In this document: positions 1 to 6,044 of the stretch, one piece after another
How positions within the stretch are numbered: the stretch's first letter is position 1
Layout: each line of letters starts with the position of its first letter
Origin: an uncultured bacterium
GTDB lineage: Bacteria > Verrucomicrobiota > Kiritimatiellia > RFP12 > UBA1067
Assembly (NCBI GenBank): GCA_946401765.1
Contig: CAMIVJ010000028.1
Span: 1 to 14,663 of the forward strand
Direction of reading: 5' to 3'
Length of the DNA: 14,663 bases
The notes under the pieces: model-generated
Told to the model about the DNA's origin: nothing
Seen by the model: the letters and a program-made list of their open reading frames with translations, nothing else
Databases searched by the model: none
Made by a program: the position numbers and the translations under genes

Positions 1-517
1 GCTTCGTGTAGATGCTGCGGCACAGCTCCTCGAAGCCGTAGAGGTGCGTGTGGTTTCCGGCGCATGTGACGCCAACGTCCAGGCGGCCGCGGGCGATCTC
101 GTTCGTGACTACGGCCATCGCCTCGGCCTCGCCGCGGTCCTTGGGGTAGTTGCCCCAGAACCAAGTGCCCTCGGCCACGTAGCGGAACGCCGCGGGATCG
201 GAGTCGTCGGGATCAGCGGCGATGAGGCGGCGGGCCTCGTCGATGCGGCGCACCGTGCCGTGGCGCTGGATGTACTGCGAATTGTGGAGGCCGATGTCGG
301 TGTGGGCCGACTTGACGGCGTAGAGAGTCCATTCGCGCACTGGCGGCAAGTTGGCAGGCAGCTGGTTCGTGGCAACTAGCTCGAACACCGTGTTCGTGCC
401 CTCGGTGCGCGAGACGAGTCTGCGCCCGTCGTGCGTGAGCATCGAGTACGCCTTCACCGCTTCCGCGCGTGCTCCCAGGCACGCGGCGGCGGCTACCGCC
501 AGCACGCAGACTCTCAT
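1..517 (-). CDS. GH38/alpha-mannosidase-like exported glycosidase, N-terminal part (runs off window)
   Basis: 172 residues are visible. The gene continues past position 1, so the stop codon and most of the protein are missing. The N-terminus is a Sec-type signal (basic MRVCV start, Ala-rich core, A-R-A end near residue 18). Residues 66-78 (YAVKSAHTDIGLH) carry the H-T-D-I-G pattern typical of the zinc-binding N-terminal strand of GH38 alpha-mannosidases and related beta/alpha-barrel enzymes. The later EGTWFWGNY segment also fits that fold. The catalytic nucleophile Asp would lie outside the window. The ATG overlaps the stop of the upstream thioredoxin-like gene (ATGA, 514-517) and has an AGGAGG ribosome binding site inside that gene, so the two are probably translationally coupled. 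The family call is inference from motifs. Substrate is unknown, but an exported glycan-trimming role fits the other carbohydrate enzymes nearby. Confidence 0.75.
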   Translation of the reverse strand, partial: MRVCVLAVAAAACLGARAEAVKAYSMLTHDGRRLVSRTEGTNTVFELVATNQLPANLPPVREWTLYAVKSAHTDIGLHNSQYIQRHGTVRRIDEARRLIAADPDDSDPAAFRYVAEGTWFWGNYPKDRGEAEAMAVVTNEIARGRLDVGVTCAGNHTHLYGFEELCRSIYTK

Positions 518-1503
518 TTCCTCCTGAACTCCATCAGATGCTCGGCGTACTTCGCGGCGCCGCCCTTCCTGTAGCCGGTCTCGCCGATCTTCTTGCCGTC
601 GCCGTCGAGGATGAGAGCCGTAGGGAAGCCGTCAACTCGGTATTTCGTCACAAGGCCCTCGTTGGCGGCCTTCGCGTGTTCGGAGAGAAGCGACTTGTCA
701 TTGGGCGAGTCTATGAACACTAGAACGAAGTCTTTCTTCACGCCGTCGATGAACTCCTGCTTCGACAGCACCTCGCGTTCGAGCTTCATGCACCAGCCGC
801 ACCAGTCGCTCCCGGAGAAGCAGGCGTACACGAGCTTGCCCTCGGCCTTCGCCTTCGCAAGAGCCTTGTCGAGGTTGTCCGTGAAGCCGCACGGCGTGGA
901 CGACTTTGCCTTGGCCGCCTTCGCGGAATCTACGACGCCGAGCTTCGGATCAGGCGCAGGCGAGGGTTCTGGTTCAAGCACCTTCGCCCTCTTGCCGTCC
1001 TCCTCATTGTCCGCGAAAAGCACGTTCACTGGAACGTCGCAGATGAAGAACGAGTTGTTTCGCGGCGCGCCTTTGGCCGATTCGATTTCGCCGGATATTC
1101 TCACCGACTTCAGCTGCAGAGCCTGCTTGTACGGCTCTGCGCCGCCTGCGCCGAGAATGATTATCTTCGTGATCGAGCCCTTGCCGGACAAAAGTCCCGA
1201 CCCGCTCGTGCCGAACGGATCCTCGTCCAGCTCGGACTCCTTGAAGTTCGGCCCAAGAAACAGCCTAGACTTGACGTCCACGGGGAAGTCGTACTTGAGA
1301 TGGAACACCGCAAGCTTCCCGGGCGGCACGACTATTCGAGCATCGGGCGGAAGCATTTTCGGCTTCTCCGCGTCATCGTCGCTAGCCGACATCACCCCCA
1401 CCTCGGCAAGCCTGACCTTGAAGTCGGCCGGGCCGTGCCCCTGCGCGCCAGCGAAGACTGCGCAGGCCGCAGACATTGAAAGCAAGGCGATCTTGAATCT
1501 CAT
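514..1503 (-). CDS. Exported thioredoxin-fold protein with CGWC active site
   Basis: 329 residues. A signal peptide covers about residues 1-20 (hydrophobic core ALLSMSAACAVFAGA), so the protein is predicted to be periplasmic or secreted. Residues 21-165 form a mostly beta-type domain that I do not recognise. A Pro/Ala/Lys-rich linker follows (about 176-204). The C-terminal domain (about 205-329) is thioredoxin-like: a DWCGWC redox motif with cysteines at 235 and 238, and the cis-proline segment GFPT (Pro294). The pattern matches DsbD-C/thioredoxin_7-type domains, which reduce or isomerise disulfides outside the cytoplasm. Partners are unknown. The start at 1503 is supported by GGAGG five bases upstream. 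The gene lies 11 nt after the 650-aa protein gene and overlaps the GH38-like gene by ATGA, so the three form an operon. Confidence 0.85.
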   Translation of the reverse strand: MRFKIALLSMSAACAVFAGAQGHGPADFKVRLAEVGVMSASDDDAEKPKMLPPDARIVVPPGKLAVFHLKYDFPVDVKSRLFLGPNFKESELDEDPFGTSGSGLLSGKGSITKIIILGAGGAEPYKQALQLKSVRISGEIESAKGAPRNNSFFICDVPVNVLFADNEEDGKRAKVLEPEPSPAPDPKLGVVDSAKAAKAKSSTPCGFTDNLDKALAKAKAEGKLVYACFSGSDWCGWCMKLEREVLSKQEFIDGVKKDFVLVFIDSPNDKSLLSEHAKAANEGLVTKYRVDGFPTALILDGDGKKIGETGYRKGGAAKYAEHLMEFRRK

Positions 1504-1514
1504 CTACTCCTCCG

Positions 1515-3467
1515 TCACTTCTGGATCTCCTTGCGGAGAAGATCGGCCACTTCGGCGGGATTGCATTCATCGAGACGCCTGAGGATGCTGCACCAGCGGA
1601 ACGCGCCAGACCCCGCCTCGTCGAACGGGCGGTGCAGGAACAGCTCGTCGAACGCCCTCTTGTTGGCGCGGTACGCGGCCTGCGCCTCGGCCAGGCCCTG
1701 CTCGAAGGCCTGCACGTATGTCTTCGCGAAGGCGGCAAAGTCGCCGACGAACTTCTCGCGGCGGCGCACCACGTTCGCGTAAGGGGCCACAAGCTCGTGG
1801 AACGGCTCGCGGTACTTCACGAACGAGCCGGCGTGGTCCGTCACCACGAGGCCGCGCGGCAGTCCGTCCGGGCCGCACTGCAGCACCTCGTAGTTCGTGT
1901 CGAAGAGGCTCTGGCCCGTCTCGGTGGCGGCACGACCGACCACAAGGTCGATCGCGGCCGCGTGGCCCATGAGCTTCGCGAAGGCAAGGGCGAAGGCGGG
2001 ATTGTGGAAGCGCTCGGGCGGAATCTTGTCGGACGCGATGCCGGATATGTATGCCCTGACGAAGTAGTTGGCGCGCACGTGCGCTCCAGCGTACTGGTTC
2101 TGCCCGGAATACCTCTCGGCGAACTGCCCGAAGCATAGGTGGTGGGGCAGGTTCATGCCGAGCTGGCGGCATGCGAGGCGACGGTCGAGGATGTAGTCGG
2201 CGTAGTCATTGGCCTCGACCACGGAGCGGAGCATGTCCTTGCCCTCGTCAAGATGCTCGGCGACGCCCCACTTCTGGAAGCGCACGATGTACGCCCTCGG
2301 CTTGGCGTCCTTCTCCTTGCATTGGAGGATGTACACGTCGCCGCGGCGGGCGTTGGCCACCGGATGGCGGGCGAGCGAACGAGGGATGCGCCCGATGTTG
2401 ACGTACTCGAGAGTGCCGACGAGGCGCACGAGGTTGAAGAGCATGGAGCGGACGCGATGGTCGCACAGCTCCAGAAGCGCAGGATCCTGCGTGCGCTTCG
2501 CCTCGTCCCACACGGAGTCGAAGATCAGCTCGCCGTTCTCCATGCGGCCGCCGGGCAGCCACTCGATCTGGCGGTAGAATTCGGGCGAGATTCCCTGGAT
2601 GAGCTCCTGGTCGCCCACCTCGGTGGCGTTTGGAACGGCGGAAAGCGTGGCGTTCATCTCGGCGCGCCATTCGAAGTTGTCGGTACTCTCCTCGCGCAGC
2701 GCGGCCGGGATGGACATGCGCCATTTCGTGGCAACGGTCTCGACGGCGGCGCGCAGAGATGCGGCGTCCATCTCGCCAGGCTTCAGGGCGCGCATGGCCT
2801 TGGTCACCTCGGGATCGAGCGAGGGCGGGAACAGCGCCACCTCGGTCTGGCCGAGGCGGTTGAGCGAGCCAAGCGCCTGCACGATCTCCTCGATCTGCGC
2901 GCGGAACGCGTCGTCGTCCAGCGCCGAGACGGTCTCATAGCTGCCTACGGTGAGCCAGCGCGTGCCGGTGCGGACGTTGTAGTAGTAGACTGGCTCGTGG
3001 GATATCGCCACGTGCGCGCCGTTGATGGCCTTCACGATCTCCTCTGGACTCTGCGGCGTGCGGGACATGCGCCAGTTTTCGCCACGCGCGCGCAGCGCGT
3101 CGCGCACCTCGGCAGAGTGGGTGTTGAGAAAGCGAATGCAGCGCTTCGAGACGAGCGTCTGCAGCACTTCGTCCGCCTTGAACGCGAGGTCGAGGCGGTT
3201 GGGGCTTGGACGGATGTACACGCAGTCGTCGGAGAAGAGCAGGTCGGCGGAGTCGTTCCACTCGGCCATCGCCTCAGCCTCGGTGAGCTCCGGGCGGCCC
3301 TCCTCGGCGCGCATTCGGTTGAGCTCTCGCGTCCATGCGATGCGCTGCATGGCGTGCACTCCGCGCACCGTCACGAGACCGGGCGTGCGGAAGAACAATG
3401 TGCCGATCCTCGACTTCAGAGTTCCGTCGGGATTCTTTGCGAATATGGGATCACCTAGTATTTTCAT
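1515..3467 (-). CDS. Uncharacterised 650-aa protein, possible kinase-like C-terminal half
   Basis: First gene of the left operon. There is no signal peptide or membrane segment, so it is probably cytoplasmic. I do not recognise the family. The N-terminal half is rich in conserved-looking charged and aromatic stretches (for example around 155-180, with VYYYNVRTGTRWLTVGSYE). The C-terminal half has an order that recalls protein-kinase-like folds: a VRFQKWG strand near 395-401 with a following acidic helix, an LFDTNYEVLQ segment near 521-530 that could be a catalytic-loop or metal-binding Asn region, and VVTDHAGSF near 541-549 that could supply the DFG-like Asp. This kinase reading is a weak inference; no GxGxxG loop is evident. 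No Shine-Dalgarno sequence precedes the ATG. Instead an extended -10 lies nine bases upstream, implying a nearly leaderless message. Confidence 0.85.
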   Translation of the reverse strand: MKILGDPIFAKNPDGTLKSRIGTLFFRTPGLVTVRGVHAMQRIAWTRELNRMRAEEGRPELTEAEAMAEWNDSADLLFSDDCVYIRPSPNRLDLAFKADEVLQTLVSKRCIRFLNTHSAEVRDALRARGENWRMSRTPQSPEEIVKAINGAHVAISHEPVYYYNVRTGTRWLTVGSYETVSALDDDAFRAQIEEIVQALGSLNRLGQTEVALFPPSLDPEVTKAMRALKPGEMDAASLRAAVETVATKWRMSIPAALREESTDNFEWRAEMNATLSAVPNATEVGDQELIQGISPEFYRQIEWLPGGRMENGELIFDSVWDEAKRTQDPALLELCDHRVRSMLFNLVRLVGTLEYVNIGRIPRSLARHPVANARRGDVYILQCKEKDAKPRAYIVRFQKWGVAEHLDEGKDMLRSVVEANDYADYILDRRLACRQLGMNLPHHLCFGQFAERYSGQNQYAGAHVRANYFVRAYISGIASDKIPPERFHNPAFALAFAKLMGHAAAIDLVVGRAATETGQSLFDTNYEVLQCGPDGLPRGLVVTDHAGSFVKYREPFHELVAPYANVVRRREKFVGDFAAFAKTYVQAFEQGLAEAQAAYRANKRAFDELFLHRPFDEAGSGAFRWCSILRRLDECNPAEVADLLRKEIQK

Positions 3468-3476
3468 AGCGGGAAT

Positions 3477-3485
3477 ATTATAGCA
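3477..3485 (-). promoter_or_regulatory. Extended -10 promoter for the left operon
   Basis: Read on the minus strand, this is TGCTATAAT, a perfect TGnTATAAT extended -10. No good -35 hexamer is found 16-19 bp upstream, as expected for extended -10 promoters. Only nine bases separate the hexamer from the ATG at 3467, so transcription would start about three bases before the start codon. With no ribosome binding site present, leaderless or near-leaderless translation is inferred. Confidence 0.6.
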
Positions 3486-3539
3486 TTTATTAGGGCCTAG
3501 TGCCTAGTGTCTGATGAATTACTAACCCAACCACTAGGG

Positions 3540-3603
3540 CAAGGGCGTCATCGCCCTTGTAAGGCCGAGGCGGCCACGCCGCTCCCATGGAGAGCGAAAA
3601 GAC
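3540..3603 (+). repeat. 64-bp triple-hairpin dispersed repeat, copy A
   Basis: Matches 5882-5945 in the same orientation at 61 of 64 positions. It folds as three consecutive small hairpins: CAAGGGCG/CGCCCTTG with a 4-nt loop (perfect), GCGGC/GCCGC with a 3-nt loop, and CTCC/GGAG with a 3-nt loop. It ends in a GCGAAAAGAC tail. No terminal T-run follows, so it is not a classic terminator. It sits between the divergent left operon promoter and the truncated effector-like gene. A REP- or MITE-like mobile palindrome is the best description. The flanks (3495-3508) also hold a 7-bp tandem repeat, GCCTAGT twice. Confidence 0.75.
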
Positions 3604-3634
3604 TGCAACCTTTTCCGGCTTGGTGTGTAAACAG
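3604..3634 (+). promoter_or_regulatory. Bipartite upstream box of the truncated effector-like gene
   Basis: TGCAACC (3604-3610) is followed 13 bases later by TGTGTAAACAG (3624-3634), which ends 31 bases before the ATG at 3666. The giant gene on the other strand has TGTAACC and an identical TGTGTAAACAG with the same internal spacing and the same 31-base distance to its ATG. The AAC-containing upstream element and 16-bp gap (TGYAAC to TGTAAA) resemble ECF-sigma-factor promoters, which is inference. It could also be an activator site or leftover duplicated sequence. Confidence 0.5.
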
Positions 3635-3665
3635 AGCAGAATACACCTTTAAGAGGAGGTCCACA

Positions 3666-3989
3666 ATGGCTATCGACATCAACAACGCGAACTACAAGCT
3701 GTTAACCGACTTCGCGGCTGCGGCGGCGAAGCAGACGACGCGCGCTGAACTTGGCACGCTTCTTACGGAGGACGGCGAGGCTCGGACCGTCAGGGCCTCC
3801 ACCCACTGGGACTTTATCGGCAACGTGGGGAGGCTGTCGGCTACGAGAGCCGACAACAACGCGGTACGAGATCTCTTCAGCAAGACGATCGCCGACATGT
3901 TCGGCGGCGAGGACAGAATCCCTGCAAACGTGAAGGATGCGATGAAGCTTGAGGATTACGGACACGGCAAGCCGCTCACCGCCCGCCGA
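3666..3989 (+). pseudogene. Truncated N-terminal paralogue of the giant candidate T3SS effector
   Basis: The start is set by a strong GGAGGT at 3655-3660, five bases before the ATG. About 108 residues follow that align with roughly residues 35-122 of the 1571-aa protein encoded at 8472-13187. Shared positions include an RxxNNxVRxLF-like segment (ADNNAVRDLF against AHNKSVRAKF), a following helix and loop, and a G-K-x-L-[ST]-x-R-R motif (GKPLTARR against GKALSRRE). Homology stops at about 3989. The frame stays open to a stop at 4437-4439, but beyond 3990 it only reads antisense through the alginate-lyase gene, so that part is not genuine protein. The missing body implies deletion or replacement of a large effector gene. 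If expressed, the product would be a short N-terminal fragment that might still bind a chaperone. Homology is judged by eye at low identity. Confidence 0.65.
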
Positions 3990-3995
3990 GCTTGT

Positions 3996-5342
3996 TTATC
4001 GCCTCTTCATCAGCGTTCCCCAGCCCGACCATTCGTAGAACCAGTTCGGAGGAAAGCCCCACGTCTCGAAGCCACCGCTGTTCCTGTTCTCGCGCAGGAT
4101 GGCCGCACGGAGGTGTTTCATCTTCTCCGGGGGCAGGCGCTTCACATGGCGGTAGTGCGCGTAGGCGCACTCGCGCGGCGCACCGGGTCCGCCGAAGAAC
4201 GGCCTCTTGCTTGGATTCGGCTTGAGCGACACCCAGCGCCCCGAGCGGTGTTTCGCGCGGTAGAACAGACCGTTGTCGTACGTCGCCTCGCGCTCGTCGT
4301 CCGTATAGCCGCTCGGCTGCCAGTCGCCCTCATTGTAGCGGAAGGACCATTCAAGCCCCAGAAGGATGCGGTTGTCGAGCGCGCCGTAGAGGTCGTCGCC
4401 CTGGATCCAGAACAGCTCTGCGATTGCGACAAGTTGTGAAAGCCCGACGACCGTGTGCGCCTGGTCGCGGCTTGATTCCTGGCATTGTCCGTTTTGGTAG
4501 ATGTAGTATCTCAGCTGCTCGGCGTAGCCGTAGTTCGGGATGTCGTCGCGGCGGCCCCTCAGCTGGCGCGTGATCTGGAACTCGTCGCGCGTCTCGGGCC
4601 AGTCGGGGACGATGGGCGGTCCGGACGGAAAAGGTTCCTGGTCGGCGCGAAGCGGCAGTGCGTTGAGGTAGCGCCAGATGCGGTCGTAGCCTTTTTCGTC
4701 GTGGATGAACACGGCGATCGCCAACGCGCCGCGCAGAGCAAAAAGACCCTGGTTGCCGAATCGCGAAGGGTCTCCGTCCTTGAGAAGCGGATAGAACTTG
4801 TCGCGGAGCATCTTCGCGAAGCGTACCTTGTCCTCCTTCGCCCAGCCCTTGTAGAAGCGCAGCAGTTCCGCCGCCTCCACGAGCAGGTAGACTTTCCCGT
4901 AGTCCAGCGGACCCGACCCGCGTTCATCGAGTTCCTCGTAGTGCGAGCTGGCGTTGATGAATTCAGCCGCCTTCACTGCGTAGCGTTCGTCGTCAGTCAG
5001 GCGGTACATGAGCGCGAGATCGTGCGCGCGGCGTCCGGCGCTGCCGATGGTCCTGTTGCAGTCGATCGGCTTGAGGCGCGTTGGATACACCGGCACTTTC
5101 TGGTTTGGATTGGCGCTCCAGCACTTCTCCAGCGCCTTGAAACAACCGTACCACGGCTCGCGCCTCTCCGCAATCATCCTGCGGGCGCGTGCGATGTCCT
5201 CCGCGCTCTCGGCGATGCCGGGATGCACGAACCGCCGACCTGGCGGAGAGGCGTGGGCGAACAGGACGACGCCGGCAAGCAGAAGCGCGCCGCAAAGTTT
5301 TCTGCCGCAAATGGACATTCCCTTCGCCCTCATGCTCAACAT
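3996..5342 (-). CDS. Exported alginate-lyase-superfamily polysaccharide lyase
   Basis: 448 residues. A signal peptide spans about residues 9-31 (ICGRKLCGALLLAGVVLFAHA). The mature start, FVHPGIAESAEDIARARRMI, is the usual opening of alginate_lyase-domain (alpha/alpha)-toroid enzymes, which cleave uronic-acid polysaccharides by beta-elimination. Supporting motifs are NRTIGSAGRRAHDLALMY (96-113), FGNQG (195-199, probable acid-neutralising Asn197) and GQCQESSRDQAHT (285-297, with Arg292 and His296 as likely active-site residues). The length fits the family. PL5/PL38-type families are the nearest I can suggest; the exact substrate (alginate, glucuronan or another polyuronate) cannot be told. The start at 5342 has AGGA upstream, and the gene begins 7 nt after the preceding GH127-like fragment, so they are co-transcribed. 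No terminator is visible: a foreign reading frame joins six bases beyond the stop. Confidence 0.85.
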   Translation of the reverse strand: MLSMRAKGMSICGRKLCGALLLAGVVLFAHASPPGRRFVHPGIAESAEDIARARRMIAERREPWYGCFKALEKCWSANPNQKVPVYPTRLKPIDCNRTIGSAGRRAHDLALMYRLTDDERYAVKAAEFINASSHYEELDERGSGPLDYGKVYLLVEAAELLRFYKGWAKEDKVRFAKMLRDKFYPLLKDGDPSRFGNQGLFALRGALAIAVFIHDEKGYDRIWRYLNALPLRADQEPFPSGPPIVPDWPETRDEFQITRQLRGRRDDIPNYGYAEQLRYYIYQNGQCQESSRDQAHTVVGLSQLVAIAELFWIQGDDLYGALDNRILLGLEWSFRYNEGDWQPSGYTDDEREATYDNGLFYRAKHRSGRWVSLKPNPSKRPFFGGPGAPRECAYAHYRHVKRLPPEKMKHLRAAILRENRNSGGFETWGFPPNWFYEWSGWGTLMKRR

Positions 5343-5349
5343 TCCCGTC

Positions 5350-5784
5350 CTACTGCCCGATTCTCCAATACACCACCCAGCGTTCGCCGTTGATCCACGC
5401 GAGGGGTTTTAAAACAACGCCATTCTCGTTCTGGAACACGACAGGCGCATGCAGATACGCCAGTTTCCTTTCCGTGGCGTATTCCCGCCTGTCGAAATCT
5501 TCCTTGATCGGGACTACCTTCGCAAGATCGCCAAGCGAGATGTCCCTCAGGTGTTCCGGCACCGTGTAGTCATGTTCATAGTAGTTGAGCGAGCGAGTCG
5601 CGTCCCTTCTCATCCCCTCCGTGCCAAGGCAACCGCCGAGAAGCCAGGGACCGTAGAAGAGCGCAGCTTGTGACGGATCATCTGGAAGCGTTTCCATGCG
5701 GAACGTCCATTTCTCGCCAACGTCGATTTCGTCGCCCGGCTTCCAGGCACGGGCGGCAGCCAGCGGTACGATTTGCTTTCTCAT
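5350..5784 (-). CDS. Orphan C-terminal fragment of a GH127/DUF1680-type enzyme
   Basis: 144 residues. The order ARAWKPGDEIDV, FRMETLPDDPSQAALFYGPWLLGG and LKPLAWINGERWVVYWRIGQ matches the C-terminal beta-sandwich end of GH127 beta-L-arabinofuranosidase-like proteins (R-x-W-x-x-G-D, then DDPxxxALxYGP, then a terminal ER[WY]xVYW). Full-length members have roughly 600 or more residues, so the catalytic (alpha/alpha) barrel is absent. There is no signal peptide. Nothing coding upstream in the other minus frames continues the family, because a promoter and a 64-bp repeat lie there instead. It is therefore either a decaying remnant or a retained stand-alone beta domain. The ribosome binding site is weak. 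It leads a two-gene unit with the alginate-lyase-like gene. Confidence 0.7.
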   Translation of the reverse strand: MRKQIVPLAAARAWKPGDEIDVGEKWTFRMETLPDDPSQAALFYGPWLLGGCLGTEGMRRDATRSLNYYEHDYTVPEHLRDISLGDLAKVVPIKEDFDRREYATERKLAYLHAPVVFQNENGVVLKPLAWINGERWVVYWRIGQ

Positions 5785-5831
5785 AATTCTGTCTCTTTTC
5801 GTTCGTCCTGTCTTCTCAGACTTCGCGAGAA

Positions 5832-5861
5832 ATTATATCATTTTTTCCCGTCCTGCCACAA
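5832..5861 (-). promoter_or_regulatory. Promoter of the GH127-fragment / alginate-lyase unit
   Basis: On the minus strand the -10 is TATAAT within TGATATAAT (5832-5840), an extended -10. A TTGTGG -35-like hexamer (5856-5861) lies 18 bp upstream. Transcription would begin near 5825, giving a leader of about 40 nt before the ATG at 5784. Confidence 0.6.
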
Positions 5862-5881
5862 TTCCCAATTCGGGGATGTGA

Positions 5882-5945
5882 CAAGGGCGCCATCGCCCTT
5901 GCAAGGCCGAGGCGGCCACGCCGCTCCCATGGAGAACGAAAAGAC
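5882..5945 (+). repeat. 64-bp triple-hairpin dispersed repeat, copy B
   Basis: Second copy of the element at 3540-3603. It has three substitutions, two of them at the edges of the first hairpin, whose 8-bp stem stays perfect. The remaining sequence up to the GH-A enzyme stop at 6045 shows nothing else I can name; a weak GTTTC/GAAAC stem lies near 5951-5967. The copy lies directly upstream of the promoter of the truncated GH127-like gene, so each of the two copies is next to a truncated gene. Confidence 0.75.
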
Positions 5946-6044
5946 CAGGCGTTTCGAGAGCGGAAACAACCAGAACTACTAGAAAAGTTGAATGTCCTGG
6001 AGTAATGTCTCACGGTCGCCTCGGACACAGGCAACAACCGCGTG

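Noticed and set aside
2139..3458. Plus-strand open frame of 439 codons opposite the 650-aa gene
   Set aside because: Antisense shadow with biased composition and no ribosome binding site. The minus-strand gene has balanced composition and operon context. The frame at 593-1582 opposite the thioredoxin-like gene is rejected for the same reason.
3540..3603. The 64-bp element as a rho-independent terminator
   Set aside because: The hairpins are strong but no U-run follows on either strand, and copy A does not follow the end of a gene.
3507..3665. Upstream extension of the truncated effector-like frame to an ATG at 3507
   Set aside because: The extension would translate the 64-bp hairpin repeat and the bipartite upstream box. 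The ATG at 3666 has a strong GGAGGT and matches the start of the giant protein.
3990..4439. C-terminal continuation of the plus-strand frame past 3989
   Set aside because: It only reads antisense through the alginate-lyase-like gene, and similarity to the giant protein stops before it.
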